Part shown: one piece after another, positions 41,860-50,822 of the stretch | How positions within the stretch are numbered: position 1 is the stretch's first letter | Layout: every line of letters starts with the position of its first letter | From: Lachnospiraceae bacterium UBA7086 | Lineage (GTDB): Bacteria > Bacillota > Clostridia > Lachnospirales > Lachnospiraceae | DNA length: 64,000 nucleotides | Direction of reading: 5' to 3' | Assembly: GCA_002492525.1 (NCBI GenBank) | Contig: DKZA01000026.1 | Location: forward strand, 1-64,000 | Notes under the pieces: generated by a model | Seen by the model: only the letters and a program-made list of their open reading frames with translations | Told to the model about the DNA's origin: nothing | Database searches by the model: none | Position numbers and translations under genes: made by a program

Positions 41860-43644
41860 ATGGATAAAGTGAAAGAATCCCGCCCCAAGGGGCTGATTTC
41901 TATGTTAAGATACATCTTCGACAGGCGGGACAAGGGCAGAATAGCGATTCTTCTTGTGGCTATCGTAATTGGGAGTTTCATAGAACTTTTGGGCGTTATG
42001 ATCTTTTTACCTTTTGTGGAAATCATAGCAGATCAGGCTACGATTGAGAAGACCTGGTATTTACGGGCGATTTATGAGTTTTTTAATTTTTCTTCCCATA
42101 AAACTTTTATGGTTGCCTACAGCGGGGGGATTATTGCCGTTTATCTGATCAAAAATATCTATCTGGTATTGGAAAAAAGCTATATCTTCAAGTTCTCCTA
42201 TAATACCCAGATGAAGCTGTCTATCAGACTTTTGGGCACTTATATGAAGGAACCCTATACTTTTCATCTGAATAACAATATTGCCACCCTGCAAAGGAGT
42301 CTGCAGGAGGATACCTCCCGCTTTATGCAGGTGGTCATGTATTCTCTGGAACTGGTGGCGGAACTTGCAGTCTGTGGTGTAATGGTGATATATCTGCTGA
42401 TTATCAGCAAGTCCATGACCATTATTGTGTTGGGACTGCTGGTGTTTTTTGTGGGACTTTTTCTTCTGACTACCAGAAAGTACAGCCGCAAACTGGGTCT
42501 GGATAATCAGGGATATCAGGGAAAGCTTTTCCAGTGGATGAACCAGGCTCTTGGCGGTATCAAGGAGATTAAGATTTTAGGCAGAGAGTCTTATTTTACC
42601 GATGCCTATCAGGGATACTATAAGAAATATGCGAAAGGTCTGTGGATAGCCAGAACGATTTCCATTCTGCCGAAATATACGGTGGAGACAGTGTCCATGA
42701 CGGGTATTCTGATTGCCATTATCGTGAAGCTTCTCTTCGGGGAGGCTGACATGATTTATTATATCTCCCAGTTAGCGGCCTTTGCGGTGGCAGCCATGCG
42801 TCTGATGCCCAGCGTAGGACGAATCAATGAACATGCCACCAATATGATCTATGCACTGCCCAGTGTGGAACTGATTTACCGCGACTTAAAAGCAGTGGAA
42901 GAATATATTGGGGTACAGGAGCGGGAAGAGAAGGAAGAATGGCAGCTAAAGGATGCCATAGAAGTACAGGACGTGACCTACTGCTATCCCAATACGGAAG
43001 AGGCAGTCATTGACGGGGCAGATATCAGGATTGAAAAGGGAAAGACTGTGGCCTTTATAGGTTCCACCGGTTCCGGCAAGACTACTATGGTAGATATCAT
43101 CCTTGGTTTGTTATCACCGCAGAAAGGCCGGGTTATGGCGGATCATATCAACGTTCATCAGAAACCCAAGACCTTTCACGCGCAGGTGGGATATATTCCT
43201 CAGGTCATTTATCTTTCGGATGATACCATTCGTAATAACATAGCCTTTGGTGTGCCGACAGATAAGATTGATGAGAGGGCGGTGCTTGCCGCCATGGAGA
43301 AAGCACAGCTTGCGGAGTTTGTAAATACCCTGCCGCTGGGGCTTGACACGATCGTAGGTGACAGAGGTGTCAGATTATCCGGCGGACAAAGACAACGAAT
43401 CGGGATTGCCCGGGCGCTCTATCATGATCCGGAGATATTGGTACTGGACGAAGCCACTTCTGCTCTGGACAATGAGACGGAGTCGGCAGTCATGGAGGCG
43501 ATTGAGAATCTGCAGGGCATGAAGACTATGATTATTATTGCCCACAGGCTTACTACAATCCGCAATGTGGATACGATTTATGAGGTGGAGAAGGGCAGAA
43601 TCGTGGAGCGCAGCAAGGAGGAAGTCTTTGGCGGACAGACATGA
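41860..43644 (+). CDS. ABC exporter, permease-ATPase fusion, PglK-like flippase (second copy)
   Basis: The 594-residue half-transporter has six membrane segments and an ATPase domain with Walker A GSTGSGKTT at 401-409, signature SGGQRQ and Walker B LVLDEATSALD. It is a clear paralogue of the protein at 11936: both share ISQLAAFAVAAMRLMP-like and GDRGVR-SGGQRQR-GIARALYH stretches. Likely a homodimeric flippase of lipid-linked oligosaccharide, as for PglK. Two such proteins plus a Wzx in one locus suggest separate export of two or three glycans. The end of this gene contains the ribosome site and start of the next. Confidence 0.85.
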   Translation: MDKVKESRPKGLISMLRYIFDRRDKGRIAILLVAIVIGSFIELLGVMIFLPFVEIIADQATIEKTWYLRAIYEFFNFSSHKTFMVAYSGGIIAVYLIKNIYLVLEKSYIFKFSYNTQMKLSIRLLGTYMKEPYTFHLNNNIATLQRSLQEDTSRFMQVVMYSLELVAELAVCGVMVIYLLIISKSMTIIVLGLLVFFVGLFLLTTRKYSRKLGLDNQGYQGKLFQWMNQALGGIKEIKILGRESYFTDAYQGYYKKYAKGLWIARTISILPKYTVETVSMTGILIAIIVKLLFGEADMIYYISQLAAFAVAAMRLMPSVGRINEHATNMIYALPSVELIYRDLKAVEEYIGVQEREEKEEWQLKDAIEVQDVTYCYPNTEEAVIDGADIRIEKGKTVAFIGSTGSGKTTMVDIILGLLSPQKGRVMADHINVHQKPKTFHAQVGYIPQVIYLSDDTIRNNIAFGVPTDKIDERAVLAAMEKAQLAEFVNTLPLGLDTIVGDRGVRLSGGQRQRIGIARALYHDPEILVLDEATSALDNETESAVMEAIENLQGMKTMIIIAHRLTTIRNVDTIYEVEKGRIVERSKEEVFGGQT

Positions 43645-44731
43645 GAGAATTGAATATCTGGATGAATTGAAAGGTCTGGCAGCTTTTCTGGTGGTCTTAG
43701 GGCATCTGGTGACTGCAAAACAGGAGTATCGGGGGATTTATAACTTTATTTATTCCTTTCATATGCCGCTTTTTATGTTCGTGAGCGGTGTTACGGCAGT
43801 CCTTTCTTTTCGGAGGCAGGTATTTTCAGAAAGAGGGCAGCTGTCATCAGAAGCACGATTTGGAGGAAAGTGGAACTATCTGGCCAGACGCTTTCTCAAT
43901 ATCATGGTGCCCTATCTATCCTGGTGTATTCTGCTTCCCGTTATCTCTTCATTGCTTCATGGGGGAGGCGTAAACTGGCAGGAAGAATTTGAGAGCATGT
44001 TTGTCACTAATACGGCGTATTGGTTTCTGCCCACACTGTATGGGCTGATTGTCTCCTATATGTTGTATGTGATAATAGCAGATTTTGTCCGCCGGAAAAT
44101 GGGAAAAGGCTGTGAGGAGGGAAGCGACTCTTTGCCGGGGAAAGGCTTTTGGAAGTGGAAAGAGGGACTGGCCGTGCAGCTTTTTGCATGGTGTGTTACG
44201 GCGGCTTTGTTTCTGATACTTTATCTACTGACCGAATATCAGCTTTTTCGGGATATGATTGGCTACATGATTCCTTTTTCCCTGGCAGTACTTTATACGG
44301 AGAACGGCTGGGTGAAAGGACTTTTTCATAAAAAGGAAATGATTATTTTGTGTGTCTTCTGTTATGCGGCACTTTTTCCACAGTTTGACTTTGATCATGC
44401 ATCTGTAGGTACCTCTCTTCGGCGGATGCTTTTGGGCATGTATATGATAGTTGTGCTTTTGTACTTATTTGTGGATAGGAAATTGCCGGGTGTACTGCAA
44501 AAGATGTTTACTTTCTGGGGAAAATATACTCTGTTGATATATATTCTGCACACTGTTATGATGGGATGGTGCAAGCCTCTGGAGGGTATGGTGACAAGTC
44601 GTGTACTGGTATTTGTGTGGTACTGTCTGTTAAGCGGCATAATATGTTCTCTGTGCTGTATCGTGGGTATGAGCCTGTCCCATGTGCCGGTGGTCAGAAT
44701 CCTTTGTCTGGGAAAAGGGAATAGAAGATGA
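43628..44731 (+). CDS. Membrane O-acyltransferase (acyltransferase family 3)
   Basis: The 367-residue protein has about ten membrane segments and starts with the family motif RIEYLDELKGLAAFLVVLGHL (its His is the presumed catalytic residue of OafA/OatA-like proteins); FMFVSGVTA follows near 50-58. It moves acyl groups, usually acetyl, across the membrane onto surface sugars. The start is most likely TTG 43628, since AAGGAGG (43615-43621) lies six bases upstream and no ATG or GTG is placed as well. This start is 17 bases inside the ABC gene, in another frame, so translation is coupled. Confidence 0.83.
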   Translation: MADRHERIEYLDELKGLAAFLVVLGHLVTAKQEYRGIYNFIYSFHMPLFMFVSGVTAVLSFRRQVFSERGQLSSEARFGGKWNYLARRFLNIMVPYLSWCILLPVISSLLHGGGVNWQEEFESMFVTNTAYWFLPTLYGLIVSYMLYVIIADFVRRKMGKGCEEGSDSLPGKGFWKWKEGLAVQLFAWCVTAALFLILYLLTEYQLFRDMIGYMIPFSLAVLYTENGWVKGLFHKKEMIILCVFCYAALFPQFDFDHASVGTSLRRMLLGMYMIVVLLYLFVDRKLPGVLQKMFTFWGKYTLLIYILHTVMMGWCKPLEGMVTSRVLVFVWYCLLSGIICSLCCIVGMSLSHVPVVRILCLGKGNRR

Positions 44732-46326
44732 AAGTAAATTGGAAAGAAAAAAAGACGGAGTGGATATTTGGCGGCTTATTGTTTCTGACGGCGGTAATCC
44801 TGTTTCTGGCGATGGGTTCCAGGGAGCCGGTGCTGTTTGATGACAGCAGGGTATATCTGCGTGTGGAGCGTAACGAAGGTGTTATGCCTCTGTATCCGTT
44901 GTTTGTCCTGCTGAATCAATATTTGTTCGGTGATGCACTGTATCTGCGGGCAGTGGTAGTGGAACAGATATTTCTGGCAGCTTTTTGTCTGGTATTTCTG
45001 GTGGAGACGGTTAAGAGGGAGTTTACCCTGAAAGCCTGGGAGTGCCTTGTTATTTTTTGTTTCTTGCTGTATCCTTACACCATAGAGATGCCGGCGGCCA
45101 TGATGCCGCAGGCAATTCTGACGGAAGGTGTATCTTATTCGCTGTTTTACCTGTTTGCAGCTTTTTTTATGAGGGCTATATGGAGGAAAAGTTATGGACA
45201 GTTGGGGGTGGCGGCAGGCATGACATTGCTGTTGGCGCTGACTCGTTCACAGATGCAGATTCTTTTTGGGGTATGCGGGATTATTTTCTGGTATATTGTC
45301 TGTATGCGTGTAGGACGGGAAAATAAAAAACGCGTGTTATTGAGAATGATATCGGGACTGGCGGGCTGTCTGGTTATCAGTCTGGCCGGGGTTTTGTTGG
45401 TATCGCGGATAGGCAGTGTTTATCAGAATATGGTCACGCAGGAGAGTCGGTTATATTACTTTGCTCTTAAGGTGCAGGAGACAGAGGAGGAAATAACGCG
45501 CATAATGGGGCACAAAGAATTGCAGACACAGCAGGAAAATCCTACAGGGGAGCCAGAGCCCGCTGTGGAATCGGAGCCGCCTCAGAAAGAAGCGCAGGAA
45601 ATACCGCTTGTGGACAAAGATTTTTCTCCCAGTCAGTTTGTGAGCCTGATTTTTTCCAGAGGTATGTATGAGGCTGACCTGGAGGATGCCGATTTATTTG
45701 AGGATGAAGTAGTGCGTGGATTGTTCCTGAAACTTTATGAAACAGCCGATGCGGAGGGACAGCTGCATGTTTATGAAGAAAAGGGCTTGTGGATGTGGAA
45801 GGATATTGTGGACGGCATAGGTATGATCGGCAAGACCTGCCTGGGAACACCCTCGGAGTTTTATGTGGCCGAATATCCGGAGATTATCCAGTCAGATGAA
45901 TTTAGCGACATCAGGAACGCACATTTGCAGATAATCGGGCTGACGCTTCTTAGGAGACATTTCGGAAGATTTTTATATCATTCCCTGATGCTTTTGCCGC
46001 AGGCATTTATCAGCACCATATTCTTCCAGATAGCGCCCGTTTATCTTTTATGTCATCTGGCGACGCTTTTCTTATATCTGTCGGCACTGGCGCTGATGAT
46101 CTGGGCTTATGCGGACAGAAAGGCGGATAGCAGATATGCGGAGCTCATGGCTTTTGTGCTTGGTACCAATGTGGTGTTGGTGGTGGTTATTTCCTTGATT
46201 TTCTATGGGCAGCAGCGTTATCTGGTGTATAATTTTGGCATTTTTTATGCAGCGTATTGTTTGCTTTTACAGCATCTGTGGAGATGCCGTATCAAGAAAC
46301 TGTTATTGGACAGGAAGCAGTCATAG
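44728..46326 (+). CDS. Polytopic membrane protein, possible GT-C glycosyltransferase
   Basis: The 532-residue protein has about ten to eleven membrane segments. After the first is an outside loop with LFDDSRVYLRVE (residues about 36-47), acidic like the catalytic loop of GT-C enzymes, and EGVMPLYPLFVLLN. A long outside section (about 245-395) includes a Pro/Glu-rich stretch near residues 270-292 and charged helices. I recognise no named family with certainty; a GT-C enzyme adding a sugar outside, or a glycan-tailoring protein, is the best guess. It overlaps the acyltransferase by four bases (ATGA), so they may work together. Confidence 0.6.
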   Translation: MKVNWKEKKTEWIFGGLLFLTAVILFLAMGSREPVLFDDSRVYLRVERNEGVMPLYPLFVLLNQYLFGDALYLRAVVVEQIFLAAFCLVFLVETVKREFTLKAWECLVIFCFLLYPYTIEMPAAMMPQAILTEGVSYSLFYLFAAFFMRAIWRKSYGQLGVAAGMTLLLALTRSQMQILFGVCGIIFWYIVCMRVGRENKKRVLLRMISGLAGCLVISLAGVLLVSRIGSVYQNMVTQESRLYYFALKVQETEEEITRIMGHKELQTQQENPTGEPEPAVESEPPQKEAQEIPLVDKDFSPSQFVSLIFSRGMYEADLEDADLFEDEVVRGLFLKLYETADAEGQLHVYEEKGLWMWKDIVDGIGMIGKTCLGTPSEFYVAEYPEIIQSDEFSDIRNAHLQIIGLTLLRRHFGRFLYHSLMLLPQAFISTIFFQIAPVYLLCHLATLFLYLSALALMIWAYADRKADSRYAELMAFVLGTNVVLVVVISLIFYGQQRYLVYNFGIFYAAYCLLLQHLWRCRIKKLLLDRKQS

Positions 46327-46428
46327 CAGGAAACGGTGGGATACAGTGAAAGAAATGTAACGACTGATGAAAAGAAACGGAGTCATAAAAACAGGCATTG
46401 TTATTTCTGATAGATAGGAATATTGTAT

Positions 46429-47190
46429 ATGGGAAAACAAAGTAAAGTTTTAGTTATCATACCGGCCTATAACGAGGCGGAAAATATTGTGCATGTGGTA
46501 AAACATATGATGGAGACGGCTCCCCAGTATGATTATCTGGTGGTCAATGACGGTTCCACGGACAGTACTTTGAAACTTTGTAAGCAGGAGAATTTTCATT
46601 ACCTGGATCTGTCAATCAACATGGGGATTGGCGGCGCCGTACAGGCGGGATATATTTATGCTTACAAGAATGATTATGATATCGCTGTGCAGATGGATGG
46701 AGACGGACAGCATGACATTGCCTATCTGGACAGGCTCTTGCAGCCGATTCTTAATAAGGAGGCGGACGTGGTTATCGGTTCCCGTTTCCTGGAAAAGGAG
46801 GGGTTCCAGTCTTCCGCCAGCCGTCGGATGGGCATCAATATCTTAAGTATGCTGATTCGGATAACCACGGGAAAAAAAGTCATGGATGTGACCAGCGGAT
46901 ACCGGGCGGTGAACCGTATGTTTATCGAGATTTACAGCAAGGATTATCCCACCGACTATCCGGAACCGGAAGCAATTGTGGAGGCAGTTATGCACCTTGG
47001 CGTGGTGAAGGAAGTACCGGTACAGATGCGTGCAAGAGAAGGCGGTATCAGCTCCATTACCTTTAAGAAGTCCATTTATTATATGATCAAAGTGACCCTG
47101 GCAATTCTGGTCTGCAGATTGAGTTATGGTGTGAGAAGGGGCCGGCGAGGGGAAATCGAGGAGGGAGTGGTAAACGATGATACCCAATAA
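46429..47190 (+). CDS. Glycosyltransferase family 2, polyprenyl-phosphate sugar synthase type
   Basis: The 253-residue protein has the DPM1/GtrB-type GT-A domain: VLVIIPAYNEAENIVHVV, VVNDGSTDST, MDGDGQHD near 88-95 with the metal-binding Asp residues, and VIGSRFLEKEGFQSS. Proteins of this class place a sugar on polyprenyl phosphate to serve as donor for GT-C enzymes outside the membrane. That fits the GT-C candidates at 14861, 44728 and 60203. It overlaps the DUF2304 gene by 14 bases, a frequent partner. ATG 46429 is used; a TTG six bases earlier is less likely. Confidence 0.87.
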   Translation: MGKQSKVLVIIPAYNEAENIVHVVKHMMETAPQYDYLVVNDGSTDSTLKLCKQENFHYLDLSINMGIGGAVQAGYIYAYKNDYDIAVQMDGDGQHDIAYLDRLLQPILNKEADVVIGSRFLEKEGFQSSASRRMGINILSMLIRITTGKKVMDVTSGYRAVNRMFIEIYSKDYPTDYPEPEAIVEAVMHLGVVKEVPVQMRAREGGISSITFKKSIYYMIKVTLAILVCRLSYGVRRGRRGEIEEGVVNDDTQ

Positions 47191-47542
47191 CCTGCGGGTC
47201 GTACTGATTGTCCTGGTAATCAGTTACTTTATAGTAATCCTGTATTTTTTAAAGCAGAAGGCGCTGAATCTGAAGTATACGCTGTTATGGCTGGTGGCAG
47301 GCCTGGTCATGGGGATTCTGGTAGTGGTGCCGGAACTGCTGACTAAGATTATCCGTATCTTCGGCATCCAGGATAATATGAACGGTCTGTTTATATTTTC
47401 CATCGGCCTTATCATACTGATTCTGCTGTCGCTTACCTCCATTGCTTCCAGACAGAACCGTAAACTCAGGACGTTGACCCAGGAGATGGCAATTCTTGAT
47501 AAACGTGTAAGGGAATTGGAAGAGAGTGCCAGGAAGGAATAA
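47177..47542 (+). CDS. DUF2304 small membrane protein
   Basis: The 121-residue protein has three membrane segments (about 8-25, 34-53, 69-88) and a C-terminal coiled coil (residues 95-120, with RQNRKLRTLTQEMAILDKRV). This is the DUF2304 build. Such proteins are nearly always encoded next to a GT2 of the dolichyl-phosphate mannose synthase type, as here with a 14-base overlap, and probably anchor or regulate it, or help flip its product. The exact role is not established. A glycosyltransferase follows at 47547. Confidence 0.82.
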   Translation: MIPNNLRVVLIVLVISYFIVILYFLKQKALNLKYTLLWLVAGLVMGILVVVPELLTKIIRIFGIQDNMNGLFIFSIGLIILILLSLTSIASRQNRKLRTLTQEMAILDKRVRELEESARKE

Positions 47543-47546
47543 AGAT

Positions 47547-48668
47547 ATGCTTGAGATTGCGGTAGATTTATTATGGCTCCGCCCCAGGAAAGTGGGTGGA
47601 ACGGAATTTTATATCAGGAATCTTCTGGACGGCTTCTTGCAACTCAAGGAGCCTTTTCGTCTTTTTTTACTGGTGTCCAGAGATAACCGGGAATCCCTGG
47701 AGCATTATGCGGCGGATGAGCGGATAGAACTTCTGGAAACTAATGTGGTGTCTGCCAATATCGCGGGCAGGATACTGTGGCAGTTTTTCTGTCAGAACCG
47801 GTTTCTGAAACATCGGGGCATATGTAAATGTTTTGTGCCGGTGTACTGCAGACCACTGTTTAACGGCGGAGTCACTTATGTGAATGTGATTCATGACTTA
47901 CAGGCGGCTCATTATCCGGAATATCACCCTTTTCATGAAATTGCTTATTCCAGACTGTGTTGGTGGCTGGATACTCATATTTCCAGACATCTGGTGGCCA
48001 TATCCGACTGGGTGAGAGAGGACATTATCAGCCGTTATCATATGCGTCCCGACAAAATTACTACAATCTATAATCCGATTACGGTGAAGGCGGAGGAGAC
48101 AGTACCTTTTGCCAAACTGGCTGAGAGATATCAGATTACGGAGAAAGAATATTATTATACCATTGCCCAGCTGATACCGCATAAAAACCTGGATACGGTC
48201 ATTGAAGTGATGTGGCAGATTAAGGACAGGAAAATCAATCTGCCAGGGAAACTTCTGATTTCCGGTGTGGGCGGAAAGAATAAGGAAAAGCTGCAGGCAC
48301 AGATAGCGGACAGAGGATTGCAGGACGAGGTGATTCTTACCGGATTTGTGGAGAACGATGAGAGAAATGCACTGTACAAATACAGCAGAGCCTTTTTGTT
48401 CCCCAGTGTCTTTGAAGGATTTGGGATGCCCCCTGTGGAGGCCATGCTCTTTGGAACGGTGGTGATTGCTACGGACAGAACCTGCGTGCCGGAAGTGACC
48501 CAGGGGAAAGCCAATTACGTGAAGGATCCTTACGATGTGGAAGAGTGGATCCGGGTTATGACAGAGCCGGTAAACAGAGTCGGTGAGATGGACTTTAGCA
48601 TTTATGATCAGATGACGCTGACGAGGCAGTATTATGAGCTGCTGGTGCGGGTGTTTTCGGGTGTCTGA
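47547..48668 (+). CDS. Glycosyltransferase family 4
   Basis: The 373-residue GT-B enzyme begins MLEIAVDLLWLRPRKVGGTEFY, has NVIHDLQAAHYPEYH near 113-127, YYTIAQLIPHKNLDTVIEVM opening the donor domain, and PSVFEGFGMPPVEAMLFGTVVIA near 284-306 with the E-x7-E pair. It resembles mannosyl/rhamnosyl-type GT4 enzymes such as the WbdA/MtfB group, though the donor is uncertain. ATG 47547 with AAGGA eight bases upstream is preferred over a longer frame starting in the DUF2304 gene. An 84-nt gap follows. Confidence 0.88.
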   Translation: MLEIAVDLLWLRPRKVGGTEFYIRNLLDGFLQLKEPFRLFLLVSRDNRESLEHYAADERIELLETNVVSANIAGRILWQFFCQNRFLKHRGICKCFVPVYCRPLFNGGVTYVNVIHDLQAAHYPEYHPFHEIAYSRLCWWLDTHISRHLVAISDWVREDIISRYHMRPDKITTIYNPITVKAEETVPFAKLAERYQITEKEYYYTIAQLIPHKNLDTVIEVMWQIKDRKINLPGKLLISGVGGKNKEKLQAQIADRGLQDEVILTGFVENDERNALYKYSRAFLFPSVFEGFGMPPVEAMLFGTVVIATDRTCVPEVTQGKANYVKDPYDVEEWIRVMTEPVNRVGEMDFSIYDQMTLTRQYYELLVRVFSGV

Positions 48669-48752
48669 ACATGAAGATTGCCGCAGGTGCTTACAAGCAG
48701 GGAAGTTTTTACAAAGATGTTTAAGGAATAAGGGAGTATGTGGAGGTCATGT

Positions 48753-49634
48753 ATGGGATATATCTGTTTTGTAATCTTACATTACAATGGCATAGAGGAT
48801 ACGCAAAAGTGTATACAGTCCATCAAACAGCTTAAAGGGCAGCAGGAGATCAGGGTTGTGGTGGTGGATAACGCATCTCCAAACGGCTCTGGGCGTCACC
48901 TGGCGGAAAAGTATGCCGAGGATGAGATGGTGGATGTTCTCTGCCGGGAAGAAAATGACGGCTTTTCCAGGGGAAACAATGCGGGGTGCGAGTATGCGGT
49001 GGCTAAGTGGAATCCTGATTTTCTGGTTGTGGCCAATAACGATGTGATATTTGCCCAGAAAGAATTTATCATACAGATTCGGGAACTCTATGAGAAAGAG
49101 CCTTTTGCCGTTCTGGGGCCGGATATTTATGATCCGCTAAAGAAAATCCATCAAAGCCCCATTTCGGATACGCTGCCGGATGCAGCGCAGGTTGGCAGGA
49201 CGATTTTTTTAAACCGTATGGTATTGCGATTATTTCCATTATTTTATCCGATAATGAAGCGCTATTTCCAGAATCTGGAAGTAAAGGCTGGACTGGATTA
49301 TGATGTGGACTGGAACGATGTCTGTGTCATGGGGGCTTGTCTGGTGTTTGCCAAAGAGTATTTTCGAGAGAAAGAGAAAGTCTTTGCGCCGGAAACCAGA
49401 TTTTATTATGAAGAAAATATCATCCTTTTATGGTGCAGACAACATCAAAAGACAGTCTTGTATCGTTCGGCATTGCAGGTGCTGCATATGGAAGGGCGTG
49501 CCACGGAGACGGTGGATAAGGACAATAGAAATAAGATACGATTCCGGATGTGTAATATTGCAGATGCCGCTGCAATTTATCGGGATTATCTGGAAAAAAG
49601 TAAGGATGTGGGAACGAGAGGCAGTTTGCATTGA
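48753..49634 (+). CDS. Glycosyltransferase family 2, rhamnosyltransferase type
   Basis: The 293-residue GT-A enzyme reads YICFVILHYNGIEDTQKCI, VVVDNASPNGSG, ENDGFSRGNNAGCEYA and VVANNDVIFAQKEF, the pattern of WbbL/RfbF-like enzymes that often use dTDP-rhamnose. VMGACLVFAKEYF and FYYEENIILLWC near 205-230 match the later metal and acceptor motifs, although the EDxD motif reads EENI here. I use ATG 48753 with GGAGG six bases upstream; the in-frame ATG 48738 has no such site. No dTDP-rhamnose genes are in the window. Confidence 0.87.
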   Translation: MGYICFVILHYNGIEDTQKCIQSIKQLKGQQEIRVVVVDNASPNGSGRHLAEKYAEDEMVDVLCREENDGFSRGNNAGCEYAVAKWNPDFLVVANNDVIFAQKEFIIQIRELYEKEPFAVLGPDIYDPLKKIHQSPISDTLPDAAQVGRTIFLNRMVLRLFPLFYPIMKRYFQNLEVKAGLDYDVDWNDVCVMGACLVFAKEYFREKEKVFAPETRFYYEENIILLWCRQHQKTVLYRSALQVLHMEGRATETVDKDNRNKIRFRMCNIADAAAIYRDYLEKSKDVGTRGSLH

Positions 49635-49663
49635 AAAGGCAAGTGTGATATGATTGTGATATT

Positions 49664-50779
49664 ATGAAAAAAGGCTATTATATCCATTTTGGAGGTCGTG
49701 AATCCATCGGTGTCAGTAAAAAAATCGACATGCAGATGGCGGAACTTAAGAAATATTATGACATGCGGGAACTGGAGGTCGTTACACCGGTCAGATCTTT
49801 ACCGGAAAGAGTTCTGGGACTCTTCCCTACCATGTCCATCAGAAGAGAGTATGAGCAGGCTTTGGAGCAGTTGGAGCAGCCTGACTTTTTGTATGTCAGG
49901 AGGACAGTTGCGGACAGAGCCTATTTGAATTTTTGGAAGAGGGTGAAAGAAAAATATCCTCATTGTAAGATTATCATAGAGATTTTTTCTTACCCTTATG
50001 ACAAGGACGATTTCGGCAAGTGGAACGCCTGGCCCTTTTATTTTAAGGAACTGCTCTACAGACCCCGGCTGAAACGGTATGTGGACCGCTTTGTGACTTA
50101 TTCGGAGGATAAGGAGATATTCGGGATTCCCACGCTGAATACCACCAATGGCATTGATGTGGAGAGCGTCAGGCAGATTGCCGGCGAGTTTACGGAGAAA
50201 AAACTTTGCATGATAGGGGTTGCCTTTATGCAGAGACACCATGGCTATGAACGCATCATAGAGGGACTTCGTCAGTATTATGAGAACGACAGGGACTATC
50301 GGGTGGAACTGAACCTGGTGGGCGACGGGCCAGAGAAGCCCATGTATCAGGAACTGGTGCAGAAGTATCACCTGGAAGAATATGTACACTTCTATCCTAC
50401 GTTGGTGGGGGAAGAGCTGGATGCGCTGTATGACCGAAGCGACCTGGCATTGGTGTCGTTTGGGATGTATAAGGTGGGATATTATGGAAAGATGATGGCA
50501 CTAAAGTCCAGGGAATGTCTGGCTAAAGGTATGCCGCTTCTTACCGGCTGTGCCATTGATGTGTTGAATGAAGAATATTCTTATGCGAAAACATTCTCAA
50601 ATGACGAAAGTATTGTCGATATGACGCAGGTTATTGCCTTTTTTGAACAGATTAAGGGTATGGTGCGGGATAAGAGGGATTTGTCTGACAGAATCAGACA
50701 GTTTGCACTGGAACATGTCAGTATGGAGGCGGTGATGCGTCCCATTATGGCGTATATAGAGGAAAGCACAAAACGGTGA
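49664..50779 (+). CDS. GT-B fold glycosyltransferase, GT4-like
   Basis: The 371-residue protein starts MKKGYYIHFGGRESIGVSKKI. Its C-terminal half has LCMIGVAFMQRHHGYERIIEGL and LNLVGDGPEKPMYQELV (donor domain), and a KMMALKSRECLAKGMPLLTG segment where GT4 enzymes usually have the E-x7-E motif; the first Glu is not obvious. It is clearly a GT-B relative, though with a divergent donor site. It is followed, 43 nt on, by the diacetamido-uronate sugar genes and could be the enzyme that uses their product. That link is inference from position. Confidence 0.72.
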   Translation: MKKGYYIHFGGRESIGVSKKIDMQMAELKKYYDMRELEVVTPVRSLPERVLGLFPTMSIRREYEQALEQLEQPDFLYVRRTVADRAYLNFWKRVKEKYPHCKIIIEIFSYPYDKDDFGKWNAWPFYFKELLYRPRLKRYVDRFVTYSEDKEIFGIPTLNTTNGIDVESVRQIAGEFTEKKLCMIGVAFMQRHHGYERIIEGLRQYYENDRDYRVELNLVGDGPEKPMYQELVQKYHLEEYVHFYPTLVGEELDALYDRSDLALVSFGMYKVGYYGKMMALKSRECLAKGMPLLTGCAIDVLNEEYSYAKTFSNDESIVDMTQVIAFFEQIKGMVRDKRDLSDRIRQFALEHVSMEAVMRPIMAYIEESTKR

Positions 50780-50822
50780 CGACCGAAACGTCGCGGGCAG
50801 AATCAGAAAGGTTAATAGAAGA

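Noticed and set aside
46398..46426. TTGTTA-N17-TATTGT as promoter for the GT2/DUF2304 pair
   Set aside because: The -10 would be two bases from the start codon, leaving no leader or ribosome site.
48671..48724. 17-codon frame between GT4 and GT2 genes
   Set aside because: No ribosome site and no recognisable product.
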